The notes below the pieces were generated by a model. It worked only from the letters and a program-made list of their open reading frames with translations, did no database searches and had not been told where the DNA came from. A stretch of DNA of 64,000 nucleotides from Demetria terragena DSM 11295 (lineage in GTDB: Bacteria > Actinomycetota > Actinomycetes > Actinomycetales > Dermatophilaceae). Position numbers and translations under genes: made by a program. Of this stretch, positions 41,694-50,503 are shown piece by piece (the first letter of the stretch is position 1; every line of letters begins with the position of its first letter). The stretch lies in assembly GCF_000376825.1 (NCBI RefSeq), contig NZ_AQXW01000004.1, forward strand, positions 2,232,001-2,296,000, read 5' to 3'.

Positions 41694-43100
41694 TCACGGT
41701 GGGCGTCTAATCAGCGACTCATAGGACGTGGCCGCGGTTCCGTTGAGAAAGTCGTCGTGGTTCGAATACCACTGGCGCAATTGCGGATCGAGCGGCGCGT
41801 CGGGGTCAAGATGTGCTTGGGCGCTGCGGGCATACGTCAATGGGTGATGCGCGCTCGCCACCGAGCCTTGGCGCCCAGGTGCGGGCGAGTCATCCAGCAC
41901 CACACGTACCACGTTGCTGCGATCGACGGCGTTGCGAGCATCGAGGCGCGGTACGACGTCTTGGCGGTGTTCGAGTGATAGCACGGAAATGTCGCGGGGT
42001 ACGGCGATTCGGCCGGTAGGCGCCCCAGCCGTGACCACACTGGTGACGTTGAAGCGGCGGCGGAAGGCCGAGTCCGCGGCAAGCCTGGTGGCGACGAGCC
42101 CACCCTGACTGTGGCCGGCGAGCATGACCGGCTCGGACCCAGGGCGTACGCCTGCCTGGCGCATGGCGAGCTCCAGGGACTCTGCAATCGCGGGGTAGAG
42201 CGGGTTGGATTTTCCAGCCAACGCGGCCAGGTTGGAGCCGAGGTCACTGGGGTTGGCCGGCGATAGGGGGCTCCAGTCTTGGGTGCCAGGGACGCTCACG
42301 ATCCAGCGATGGACCCCGTCAGGCCCGAGCACGCGCTGCGCGCGGACGCGGGTCCCGCGGTCAGTTTCCGCCGGTGTGGACAGGACTTCCTTTTGGGCCT
42401 TCATTAATCCGCTGAGGTCGCGAACTGGGGTGTCGGCGCGCGGAGGAAGGCTTCGTACGGTGAGCGTGCGGTGGTGGTCGAAGGCGCCGAGCGCTCGACC
42501 GGTCATGAGCAGGAAGGCGATCTCCTGCTCGAACTCCTCGCCGGGTACGTATCGTCGCGCGCCCGACACGGCGAGATTCGTGAGGTCAGGATTGGCGTAG
42601 ACGGATGTGCCCAGGCCATCGACGAAGCGATCCTTCAACTCCCCCATGGCGGTGTCCACGGACGTTGGCTGAGCCAGTGCGGTGCCAGCCGCGGCCTGGC
42701 CCGCTTCACGCGCCACGACCGCGACCGTGATGGCGACACCGACGGGAATCTGAACCCTCTCCAGGGTCGCTCGCGCCACCTGATCAGCGTGCTCGTACGC
42801 GCCCGCAGTCAGACGGAGTCCGCGCGCCAGCACCTCCAGTCGAACGGCAAGGCCGGTTAGGCCGTGTCGACCCAGTACGAGCATCGCGAGGTGCGAGGTG
42901 ACCGCAGCGCCTGTCGCGGGTGACATCGCCAGGCTGGTCGGTGGCAGAGCTACGCCCAAGTCGGTCACCGCGCGAACGATGCGCCGCACCTCATCTCCAC
43001 TGCGATCGATGCGGCCGGCATGGGAGCGCATGTCCTGCAAAGAGGCGTCGACGGACGTGGTCCCGCCGGTGACTACAGGGCCGTCAAGTGGTGCATCCAT
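41694..43100 (-). CDS. Alpha/beta hydrolase with helical WXG100/LXG-like N-terminus
   Basis: A 468-residue protein of two parts. Residues ~1-140 are helical and resemble T7SS-type targeting domains (VDASLQDMRSHAGRIDRSGDEVRRIVRAV). Residues ~230-460 form a lipase-like alpha/beta hydrolase: IVSVPGTQDWSP, the nucleophile elbow LAGHSQGGLVATRLA, and probable Asp/His partners in EHRQDVVPRLDA and SAHHPLTYARS. No signal peptide. It is the third gene of a tight minus-strand cassette, its start overlapping the stop of the unknown protein gene (TGATG). An effector or cell-wall/lipid hydrolase delivered by a type VII-like route is possible, but no secretion ATPase is encoded in the window. Confidence 0.72.
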   Translation of the reverse strand: MDAPLDGPVVTGGTTSVDASLQDMRSHAGRIDRSGDEVRRIVRAVTDLGVALPPTSLAMSPATGAAVTSHLAMLVLGRHGLTGLAVRLEVLARGLRLTAGAYEHADQVARATLERVQIPVGVAITVAVVAREAGQAAAGTALAQPTSVDTAMGELKDRFVDGLGTSVYANPDLTNLAVSGARRYVPGEEFEQEIAFLLMTGRALGAFDHHRTLTVRSLPPRADTPVRDLSGLMKAQKEVLSTPAETDRGTRVRAQRVLGPDGVHRWIVSVPGTQDWSPLSPANPSDLGSNLAALAGKSNPLYPAIAESLELAMRQAGVRPGSEPVMLAGHSQGGLVATRLAADSAFRRRFNVTSVVTAGAPTGRIAVPRDISVLSLEHRQDVVPRLDARNAVDRSNVVRVVLDDSPAPGRQGSVASAHHPLTYARSAQAHLDPDAPLDPQLRQWYSNHDDFLNGTAATSYESLIRRPP

Positions 43101-43618
43101 CAGGCGATCCAGTCCGCTAGCGCCGTGGCGGCATCTATGAAGAGTTCACGAATTCCGTTGGTAGGTAACGGAACAGATATGACGCGTTCCTGGCTGTCAA
43201 TGGCCACCACGTGCCAGCCTGTGGGAGTGGCGATCGCTCCGCGGGGTGCTGCGGGATCCCCAGACCCGTGCCGGACCGTCATCGTCATGCCGCCCGTTGC
43301 CTGGGCGAGTGGAGCGGTCGGGTCGACCTGACTGTCGCGAGGTTTGGCGCCAGCGCCGGGAACCATGCGAAGAAGTTCGTCGATCATGAATTCGACTGGG
43401 CCGGTGGACAATCCGTGTGCGCGCACGACGTCGTTGTGGATGAAGGTGGCCAGGAGTGCGTACTCCCCGCTTGGGCTGACACTCGCCACCGCCGCGACCC
43501 GATCAGGTCCTTGCCACGACGTCAGGAGGATGCGCGGGCCGGGGGAGTTGCAAAGCTCGAGAACGGTCGGATCATTGGAAGCTGGATCGATGGCGCGGTG
43601 CACGACGCTCGTCACCAT
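43100..43618 (-). CDS. Unknown protein of the WXG-like/hydrolase cassette
   Basis: A 172-residue soluble protein without recognisable family. It is mixed alpha/beta in appearance: TVLELCNSPGPRILLTSWQG, then VAAVASVSPSGEYALLATFIHNDVVRAHGL and GWHVVAIDSQERVISVPLP. No signal peptide, membrane segment or catalytic motif is seen. It overlaps the WXG-like gene by seven bases upstream and the hydrolase gene downstream, so all three are made together. A chaperone role for the hydrolase (as EspG-like proteins serve ESX substrates) is conceivable from the order only. Confidence 0.6.
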   Translation of the reverse strand: MVTSVVHRAIDPASNDPTVLELCNSPGPRILLTSWQGPDRVAAVASVSPSGEYALLATFIHNDVVRAHGLSTGPVEFMIDELLRMVPGAGAKPRDSQVDPTAPLAQATGGMTMTVRHGSGDPAAPRGAIATPTGWHVVAIDSQERVISVPLPTNGIRELFIDAATALADWIA

Positions 43619-43908
43619 GGCAGCGCGACCTCGCGGGTGATTTCCACGGCCTTCTTCAGCGCTCGCTCACGCGACTCCACGGCGCGAGCGTGGTGTTGTA
43701 GCAGCCGATCAAGTTCGTCAAGGTCCTCCGCGCACCTGGTCAGTTCTTGGCCGCGGTCGCGTAAGCGTTGCCGAAACAATTCAGCCGAGGCGCTGCGCCA
43801 CTGCACGCCATGGGCGGCGGTGAGGGCGGACGCTTCGGCCCGGGTTTCGTAAGCGAGGCGCCGGGCGCGCCGACCGGCGGTCCGAATCTGTTCGGGGTCA
43901 TCTGTCAT
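43612..43908 (-). CDS. WXG100-like small helical protein
   Basis: A 98-residue protein of two long helices with a central turn containing VQWRSASAE, where W-R-S stands in place of W-x-G. Size, all-helical composition and turn position fit the WXG100/EsxA-like superfamily. ATG 43908 begins MTDDPEQIRTAGRRARR; six more in-frame codons upstream look less likely. It is the first gene of the cassette, matching the usual order of a small Esx-like protein before a larger LXG-like partner. The absence of a canonical C-terminal YxxxD/E signal weakens the assignment. Confidence 0.65.
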   Translation of the reverse strand: MTDDPEQIRTAGRRARRLAYETRAEASALTAAHGVQWRSASAELFRQRLRDRGQELTRCAEDLDELDRLLQHHARAVESRERALKKAVEITREVALPW

Positions 43909-44021
43909 GACCGGATGGTGACCCACAGAAGGGGAGGGCCGCAGCCGTGCCAGATCGCCCTGTGGATAGACCGCGCCCCACAGGAACAGCGCGACAGATG
44001 GTCGCGCTGTTCCTGGAGGAG

Positions 44022-44582
44022 TCAGGGCTTGGTGTCGAGCCGAATCAACTCAGTCCATGTTGCCGGGCCACAGAACCCGTCTTCAGGCACGACCTCTGCC
44101 CCGGCGAGATGATTGACGTGCCGCTGGTACGACAGCACCGAATCCTGGGTGCGTGGACCAAACATTCCGTCGACCTCGACCTTGCTGGCCTGGCCCGACG
44201 CGTTGAGTTCTCGCTGCAGGGCAATGACAGTGTTTCCCTTTCCGCCGATGGTGGCGGTGCTTCGGAGCAGGATCCGATCCCAGCTCCGCATCGTGTCCAA
44301 TGCACCCGTGGCGGGCAGACCTTCACGCACCTGGAAGGTTTTGACAGCTGCCCTGGTGCCCGGACCGAAGGACCCGTCCACTGCGAGGCTAGGCGTCCAT
44401 TTCCGAAGGAGGTACTGCGCCGTGGTCACCGGACGCTTAGTCCCGTTGGTCATTCCATAGCGCAGTGCAGGAACGGTCCATTTGCCAGAACTTGCCGCCG
44501 CGCTTCGACCAACTCCCAACCCGAGCACGGCAACGCTGGCGATCGAGCCGCCCAAAATAGCGCGACGTGAAAAGTCTTCCAT
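44022..44582 (-). CDS. Tat-exported protein with two peptidoglycan-binding domains
   Basis: A 186-residue secreted protein. The signal peptide has a twin-arginine-like motif FSRRAILGGSIASVAVLG and ends near RSAAAS (~31). Two PG_binding_1 repeats follow: QYLLRKWTPSLAVDGSFGPGTRAAVKTFQ (~60-88) and VIALQRELNASGQASKVEVDGMFGPRTQDSVLSYQ (~117-150), each with the D-G-x-F-G-P-x-T motif. No catalytic domain is present. ATG 44582 is chosen because the Tat motif follows directly. It may act as a cell-wall-binding accessory. It is not overlapping the WXG-like cassette 113 bp away. Confidence 0.82.
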   Translation of the reverse strand: MEDFSRRAILGGSIASVAVLGLGVGRSAAASSGKWTVPALRYGMTNGTKRPVTTAQYLLRKWTPSLAVDGSFGPGTRAAVKTFQVREGLPATGALDTMRSWDRILLRSTATIGGKGNTVIALQRELNASGQASKVEVDGMFGPRTQDSVLSYQRHVNHLAGAEVVPEDGFCGPATWTELIRLDTKP

Positions 44583-44709
44583 CGTGATTCCCCATTCCGC
44601 CCTTTCGGGCACCCAAGCCAAAGGCCCCCGCCTTTGGTCTTGGTATGAGGACGCCGACCGGGTCAATCTGGTTGCATCACGGGCGGTAGAAACTCACATA
44701 GTCCGCACC

Positions 44710-46947
44710 TCAGGTGCGCTTAACCGCCGCCAGCAACATGTTGGCGACGTCGACGACCTCGACGTCTTCGCGTGCCTCGCCGTCAGACTGCTTGGCGGTC
44801 AGACCGTCGGTCATCATGACCCGGCAGAACGGGCAGCCAATCGCAATGCGGTCGGCGCCAGTCTCGACGGCCTCGGTGGTGCGGTTGAGGTTGATGCGCG
44901 ATCCGAGCTTTTCTTCCATCCACATGCGCGCGCCGCCAGCGCCACAGCAGAACGAGGTCTCTCCGGAGCGCTTCATCTCTTTGTATTCCACACCGGGCAG
45001 AGCGCCGATGAGCTCGCGGGGCGGGGCATACACGCCGTTGTGGCGTCCGAGATAACACGGGTCGTGGTACGTCACGCTCGCGCCGGTGGACGCGGCGCCG
45101 GAGGTGTCGGCTTCATCCGGGCGGGCCACCGGTGTCAGCTTCTTCTCCCGGACGAGACGGTTCAGCAACTGCGTGTGGTGCACCACCTCATAGTTGCCGC
45201 CGAGCTGGGGGTATTCGTTCTTGATGGTGTTGAAGCAGTGGGCGCAGGTCACGACGATCTTGGAAGCCGACGCCTCACTGAGTGTTTCGATGTTCTGCTG
45301 GGCGAGCATCTGGAAGAGCATCTCGTTGCCGGCGCGTCGAGCGGAGGCACCGGTGCAGGACTCCCCATCGCCCAGCACCGCGAACTCCACGCCGGCCATG
45401 TGCAGCAGCTCGGCCACGGCACGGGTCGTCTTCTTGGCGCGGTCCTCATAGGCCCCTGCGCACCCGACCCAGAACAGCCATTCGACGTCGGTTGCGGACT
45501 CGACATCGGACCCAATCACCTTGATTTCGAACGGAAGTCCCTTGGCCCAGTCCATGCGGGCCCGGGCTGACATGCCCCAGGGGTTTTGTTTGTTCTCAAG
45601 GTTCTTGAACAGGCCGCCGAGCTCGCTCGGGAAGGCTGATTCCAGCAGCACCTGGTGACGGCGCATGTCGACGATGTGGTCGACGTGTTCGATGTCGACG
45701 GGGCATTGCTCGACGCACGCGCCACACGTGGTGCAGGACCACAGCACGTCTTCGTCGACGATGGCCCCGGCCTGCGCCAGGCCGATGGGGTCGTACGCCG
45801 TCAGCGGGTTGTCGAGGTCGTAGCCGGTGGTGCCCACGAGTGGGGCCTCGAGCAACGAAACGCCGGTCGGACTCTCGCCGGTCGAGGCCTGCAGGTATGG
45901 CGCCTTGGCATGCGCATGATCGCGCAGGCTCATCATGAGCAGTTTGGGGGAGAGCGGCTTCTCGGTGTTCCAGGCCGGGCATTGGCTCTGGCATCGACCG
46001 CACTCGGTGCAGGTGGAGAAGTCGAGCAGACCCTTCCAGGTGAACTGTTCCACGGACCCGACCCCCAGCGCTAGCTCGGAGTCTTCGTCCTCCATCAACT
46101 CATCGAGGTTCTCGAAGTCGATGTTCTTGCCGTCCGGGCCGCGCATCGGCTGCAGTGGGCCGAGCGAGGTGGCGCCGTCGGCGTAGCGCTTGAAGAAGAT
46201 ATTGAAGAACGCCAAAAAGCGGTGCCAGGCGACACCCATCGTGGTGTTCAACGAGATCGTGATCATCCACGCGAAGGAGATGACGATCTTGAGCGTGGCG
46301 ACCACCACGATGAATTGTTCGAGTGACTGAGCCGACATCCCACCGAACGCCTCGCCGACAGGGAAAGTCAGCGGGTAATGGGCGATCGCGTTGACCTCGC
46401 CCTCCGTGGACTGAAGGGCGTACTCCAACCCCCTGAGCGCGAGGATGCACAACATGACCCCGAGGATCGTCAACTCGACGTAGTAGGCCTGCCAGAAGGT
46501 GGAGCCGTAGAAGCGGGACGTACGCCCCTCTTTAGCGGGGTGCTTCTTGCGGCGCACGACCATGAGGGTCACGATCCCGACGAGACCGGTGATGACCAGG
46601 ATGTCGGTGGCCCACTCATAGACCGGGAAATGCCCGATCAGCGGGATCGCGAAGTGCGGGTTAAAGATCTGCCCGAACGCGGTGACCAGGGTAAGGAACA
46701 GGAACCCGAACCCGACCATGGTGACCCAGTGCGCGGCCGACACGATACGAATCCGCGACATGCGGGTATGCCCAAGAAATTCCCGGAGCAAGGTGAGGGT
46801 TCGCTGGACCTTGCGGTCGCCGCGGGCTTCGGGGGCGCCGACGTGCAAGGTGGCGAGGATTCGGCGTACCGCGCGGACCAGGAGGGCAGTGCCCACTGCG
46901 GTGATGCCGAGAGCGATGATCGCGCAGACGATCTGGAGTGCCGACAT
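44710..46947 (-). CDS. Membrane iron-sulfur oxidoreductase (NarI-like + HdrD-like)
   Basis: A 745-residue fusion. Residues ~1-250 are about six membrane helices with several His, resembling a NarI/DsrM-type haem b quinone module. Two [4Fe-4S] motifs follow, at C313-C323 (CTECGRCQSQC) and C405-C415 (CTTCGACVEQC). The C-terminal half has CCG/heterodisulfide-reductase-like segments (VTCAHCFNTIKNEYP, YHDPCYLGRHNGVY, FCCGAGGARMWMEE). Such proteins are conserved in actinobacteria and thought to pass electrons between quinone and an unidentified cytoplasmic partner. On the minus strand, TAGACT (46954-46959) lies six bases before the start, suggesting a leaderless message. Whether it connects to the FDH is unknown. 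Confidence 0.87.
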   Translation of the reverse strand: MSALQIVCAIIALGITAVGTALLVRAVRRILATLHVGAPEARGDRKVQRTLTLLREFLGHTRMSRIRIVSAAHWVTMVGFGFLFLTLVTAFGQIFNPHFAIPLIGHFPVYEWATDILVITGLVGIVTLMVVRRKKHPAKEGRTSRFYGSTFWQAYYVELTILGVMLCILALRGLEYALQSTEGEVNAIAHYPLTFPVGEAFGGMSAQSLEQFIVVVATLKIVISFAWMITISLNTTMGVAWHRFLAFFNIFFKRYADGATSLGPLQPMRGPDGKNIDFENLDELMEDEDSELALGVGSVEQFTWKGLLDFSTCTECGRCQSQCPAWNTEKPLSPKLLMMSLRDHAHAKAPYLQASTGESPTGVSLLEAPLVGTTGYDLDNPLTAYDPIGLAQAGAIVDEDVLWSCTTCGACVEQCPVDIEHVDHIVDMRRHQVLLESAFPSELGGLFKNLENKQNPWGMSARARMDWAKGLPFEIKVIGSDVESATDVEWLFWVGCAGAYEDRAKKTTRAVAELLHMAGVEFAVLGDGESCTGASARRAGNEMLFQMLAQQNIETLSEASASKIVVTCAHCFNTIKNEYPQLGGNYEVVHHTQLLNRLVREKKLTPVARPDEADTSGAASTGASVTYHDPCYLGRHNGVYAPPRELIGALPGVEYKEMKRSGETSFCCGAGGARMWMEEKLGSRINLNRTTEAVETGADRIAIGCPFCRVMMTDGLTAKQSDGEAREDVEVVDVANMLLAAVKRT

Positions 46948-47047
46948 GGGCGCAGTCTAGCCAGCCGCTACTAATTGGTAACAACAGCAGGGGAATTGAT
47001 CATGGATCGGCACCTGCACCGTCGCAGCATTTAGGCTCTGCTGCGAC

Positions 47048-49129
47048 ATGGCGAATTCTTCCTCACGTGACCCACAAGCACCCGCGCGCGCCGTAAGCGC
47101 CGCGTCGAAGCCGGTACCTTCGGGCCTGCGGACGGATATTCAGGCGCTTCGAGCGCTCGCGGTCATGCTGGTGGTGCTCTACCACCTATGGCCCGGAGCG
47201 TTGCGCGGCGGGTTCGTCGGTGTGGACGTGTTCTTTGTGATCAGCGGATTCCTGATCACCGGCCACCTGCTGCGCGATGCCGAGCGCAAGGGCACGATCT
47301 CGCTGGTTCAATTCTGGACTCGGCGCGCCTTCCGGCTGTTGCCGGCGTCGCTGCTGGTGATCGCTCTGACGATGATCGCCGCGTTGATCTGGGTCGGTGA
47401 GGACCAATGGAACCGCTATGCCCAACAGGCGCTCGGTTCCGGTTTCTATGTGCAGAACTGGGTTCTGTCCGCCACCTCGACGGATTACCTGTCCTCGAGT
47501 GAGCCACCGACCGCCTTCCAACACTTCTGGTCGCTGTCGATCGAAGAGCAGTTCTACCTGGTTCTTCCGGTTGTTCTGGTTGCCGTCCTCGCGGTCGCCG
47601 CAGCGAAGTGGCGTACCTGGTTTTTGGTCGCGCTGTCCGGCATTACCGCAGCGTCCCTCTGCTGGTCGATTTACCTGACCGCCACCAACGCCGACGCCGC
47701 CTACTTCGTCACCACCACCCGCGCCTGGGAGTTCGGTCTCGGTGCGCTGGTTGCCTTTGCCCGACCACATCACCTCGGCCGGATGCACCCCGCCTTGGCC
47801 TGGGTCGGCGTTGCTGCCATCACGGTCTCGGCCCTCACGTACAGCGCTGACACCGCATTCCCCGGGTACGCCGCGGTCCTGCCCACCGCGGGAGCCGCTC
47901 TCGCCTTGGCCGTCACCAGGCACGAGCGGCTTTTCACCAGCATTGCCGAATGGCGGCCAGTGCAAGTCATTGGCGACGCGTCGTACTCGATCTACTTGTG
48001 GCACTGGCCGATCTTCGTCATCGCGCCGTACGCCCTTGGGCGCGACCTTGGCCTCTTCCCGCGGGTCGTGATTCTCGCCGCCTCGCTAGTGCTGGGTTAC
48101 CTCAGTCTGCGTTTCGTCGAGGCACCGTTCCGAGCTCGTGGAACGGCTCGTTGGAAGACCCCAAGCGGTGCAGCGGTCGCAGTGGGCATGACCGCAGTTC
48201 TGGTGGTTTCGTGCTCCAGTCTCGCGCTCGTGCAGCAACGCTCGGCCTCATCGGAGGAGGAACTGCGGCAGGCAATGGATCGAATCCCATCCGATTCGTC
48301 AGCGGAGTCGTGTTTCGGAGCGCCAGCGCTCGGTCGCGAAGATTGCCCCAAGCCGACCGCGCTGACTCCGAGTCTTTCGCTGCTGCGCAAGGACGACGGC
48401 AACCGCGCGGCATGCTGGGCCAGCCAAGGGGACGCGACCTTCAAACGCTGCATTGTGAGCAACCCGCCCAAGCCAGTTCAGCGCGTGATCGCGATAGGCG
48501 ACTCGCACAACAACTCGCTGATCCCGGCCTACGAGAAGGCGGCGAGGACGCTGAACTGGAAGTTTGAGGTCGCGGGAAAGGCGGGCTGCTATCCCAGCAC
48601 CACGCGCATCGCCGTCGTCGACCGTGATGTCAGGGCCTGCGAGACGTGGCGGAAGAAGGCCATGGCGCAGGTCGCTGCCGATCCCTCGATCGATACCGTC
48701 ATCGTGACCCGCAGGGACGCACCGGTGGCGTCGACTGACGCTTCGTCGCGGGCAACAACCGAGCGGGGGCTTCGTGGCGCGTGGTCGAAGTTCACTGCTG
48801 CTGGCAAGAAGGTGGTCGTGGTTCAGGACGTGCCACCAGCCGATCAGGGCGTCTTGGACTGCGTGTCCAACGAGGGCGTGGACGCGGCGCAGAAGTGCAG
48901 CATGACTCGCCGGGCGGCTTTTCCCGACGATGCGACGCTCCGTGGGGCCGCTCAAGGGCAAAAGGGCGTCAAGTACCTGTCAGTCGAGGACCTGTACTGC
49001 CTTCAGGATCGGTGCCCGTCGGTGATCGGCTCGGTGCCGGTGTTCTTTAACCCCGGCCATGTCTCGAAGACGTTCGCCGCCACCCTTGGCCCGGCCCTCG
49101 CCGAAAAACTCCGTGCCAGCACGCGATGA
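47048..49129 (+). CDS. OafA-like acyltransferase with C-terminal SGNH domain
   Basis: A 693-residue membrane O-acyltransferase. Residues ~27-380 form the ten-helix acyltransferase-3 domain: LRTDIQALRALAVMLVVLYHLWPG with the conserved His, then GGFVGVDVFFVISGFLITGHLL. From ~395 an extracytoplasmic region leads to an SGNH-hydrolase-like domain with block I VIAIGDSHNNSLIPAYEKA and a late block FFNPGHVSKTFAATLGP supplying the Asp/His-type residues. Enzymes of this build transfer acetyl groups to cell-surface polysaccharides or peptidoglycan. A two-Cys loop (ESCFGAPALGREDC) precedes the SGNH part. The gene is monocistronic and divergent from the iron-sulfur protein gene. Confidence 0.9.
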   Translation: MANSSSRDPQAPARAVSAASKPVPSGLRTDIQALRALAVMLVVLYHLWPGALRGGFVGVDVFFVISGFLITGHLLRDAERKGTISLVQFWTRRAFRLLPASLLVIALTMIAALIWVGEDQWNRYAQQALGSGFYVQNWVLSATSTDYLSSSEPPTAFQHFWSLSIEEQFYLVLPVVLVAVLAVAAAKWRTWFLVALSGITAASLCWSIYLTATNADAAYFVTTTRAWEFGLGALVAFARPHHLGRMHPALAWVGVAAITVSALTYSADTAFPGYAAVLPTAGAALALAVTRHERLFTSIAEWRPVQVIGDASYSIYLWHWPIFVIAPYALGRDLGLFPRVVILAASLVLGYLSLRFVEAPFRARGTARWKTPSGAAVAVGMTAVLVVSCSSLALVQQRSASSEEELRQAMDRIPSDSSAESCFGAPALGREDCPKPTALTPSLSLLRKDDGNRAACWASQGDATFKRCIVSNPPKPVQRVIAIGDSHNNSLIPAYEKAARTLNWKFEVAGKAGCYPSTTRIAVVDRDVRACETWRKKAMAQVAADPSIDTVIVTRRDAPVASTDASSRATTERGLRGAWSKFTAAGKKVVVVQDVPPADQGVLDCVSNEGVDAAQKCSMTRRAAFPDDATLRGAAQGQKGVKYLSVEDLYCLQDRCPSVIGSVPVFFNPGHVSKTFAATLGPALAEKLRASTR

Positions 49130-49193
49130 CGTCCTATCACCCGTCCGCAAAGGCGAATTGACACTCTGGTCGAGGGGGCCAAGGCTGGCGCGC

Positions 49194-50126
49194 ATGACTT
49201 CCACTCCACTCGCGCTCGGCGCGATGTACTTCGGCACTCGGTTGGACGACCGCGCCTCGTTTGCTCTCCTCGACCGGTTCGTCGAGGAAGGCGGCCAGTG
49301 GATTGACACCGCTAACTGCTATTCGTTCTGGACTGACCCTTCGGGCATTGGCGGCCAGAGCGAGGAAGTCATCGGGCGGTGGCTCAAAGCCAACCCGGGG
49401 GCTGACGTGAAGATCAGCACCAAGGTGGGTGTCCAGCCACTTGAAGCTGGCGGTGCTGTCGAAGGGCTCAGCCGTGATGCCGTACGCGCGGGTTTGGAGA
49501 AGAGCGTCGAGCGCCTGGGCGGAGCACGGATCGATCGGTTCTGGGCGCACTCCGAGGACCTGACGGTGCCAATCGAGGAAGTTGGGGTGACCTTCGGCGA
49601 ACTGGTTCGCGACGGGCTCGTCGGCGAAGTCGCCATCTGCAACAACCCGACCTGGGCGGTCGAACGGGCCCGCAACGCCGCACTGCAGGCTGATCTGCCG
49701 CCGTTTGTGGGCCTCCAACTGCGCCACTCCTACCTGCAGCCGCGCCCAGGCGCCGTGATTGAAGGCCAGGACTGGCGCTTTGGCATGGTCACGCCAGAGA
49801 CCCTGGACTACGTCGAGCGTGCCGGGGACCTCGATCTGTGGGTATACACCGCGCTGCTCCTGGGTGCGTACGACCGCAATGACCGCGACTTCACCCCCGC
49901 CTACCGCCACGAGGGCAACACCAGTCGGCTCGCGGCGCTCGGCGAGGTCGCTCGCGCCCATGGCGTCAAGCAGGGTCAGGTGGTGCTGGCATGGCTCGCC
50001 GGTGGCGCCACCCGCATGGTCCCCATCCTGGGGGGCAGCAAGGTCGAGCAGCTCGAAGAAGCTGTCGCCGGCGTACGACTGGAATTGACGCCCGAACAGC
50101 GTGCTCGCCTGGACGACGCCGCCTGA
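49194..50126 (+). CDS. Aldo/keto reductase
   Basis: A 310-residue NADPH-dependent TIM-barrel reductase. The catalytic tetrad is visible: D38 and Y43 in DTANCYSFW, K77 in ISTKVG and the His in FWAHSED. It ends in QGQVVLAWLAGGATRMVPILGGSKVEQLEEAVAGVRLELTPEQ, the cofactor-phosphate-binding region. ATG 49194 is chosen because homology begins at MTSTPLALGAMYFG; the longer frame overlaps the acyltransferase gene. Substrate is unknown. Directly downstream lies a 260-bp repeat field before cysK. Confidence 0.88.
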   Translation: MTSTPLALGAMYFGTRLDDRASFALLDRFVEEGGQWIDTANCYSFWTDPSGIGGQSEEVIGRWLKANPGADVKISTKVGVQPLEAGGAVEGLSRDAVRAGLEKSVERLGGARIDRFWAHSEDLTVPIEEVGVTFGELVRDGLVGEVAICNNPTWAVERARNAALQADLPPFVGLQLRHSYLQPRPGAVIEGQDWRFGMVTPETLDYVERAGDLDLWVYTALLLGAYDRNDRDFTPAYRHEGNTSRLAALGEVARAHGVKQGQVVLAWLAGGATRMVPILGGSKVEQLEEAVAGVRLELTPEQRARLDDAA

Positions 50127-50140
50127 CCCGGCGCCGCTCG

Positions 50141-50400
50141 CGCCGGTCGAGCACCCACTTAACGCCGGTCGAGCACCCACTTAACGCCGGTCGAGCGCCC
50201 ACTTAACGCCGATCGAGCACCCACTTAACGCCGGTCGAGCTTGTCGAGACCACTGACCGGGTCTCGACGCGGCTCGCGCTGGGCGCTCGCCGGCTCGACC
50301 GGCGTGTGGAAAGGGCGGCTCGCGCTGGGCGCTCGCCGGCTCGACCGGCGTGGGGAAGGCCGGCGCTCGCTTCCCCGGCTCGACCGGCGTACGGAGGAGA
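50141..50400. repeat. 22-bp tandem repeats and diverged GGTCGAG palindromes upstream of cysK
   Basis: Four tandem 22-bp units (starting 50141, 50163, 50185, 50207; CGCCGGTCGAGCACCCACTTAA) lead into a partial fifth at 50229. A 41-bp relative of the 42-bp element follows (50260-50300, GGTCTCGACG to GGCTCGACC), then two further partial copies ending CGGCTCGACC. The 377 bp between the aldo/keto reductase and cysK contain no gene. Apart from these repeats they hold only the cysK promoter region. Confidence 0.88.
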
Positions 50401-50427
50401 GGCCGCCGCTTGGGATGCGGACGGGGA

Positions 50428-50456
50428 ATAACGTTATGTTGGGATTTGTATAAACT
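50428..50456 (+). promoter_or_regulatory. cysK: AT-rich promoter region of cysK
   Basis: A 10-bp palindrome ATAACGTTAT (50428-50437) lies 11 bp upstream of a -10-like TATAAA/TAAACT (50449-50456), in the only AT-rich patch of this intergenic region. The palindrome could be a sulfur-regulator site; no consensus is matched with certainty. Confidence 0.5.
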
Positions 50457-50503
50457 ATCAACAGGGCTCGTCGTGGGCCCGGACTCAACGTAAAGGAGAA
50501 GAC

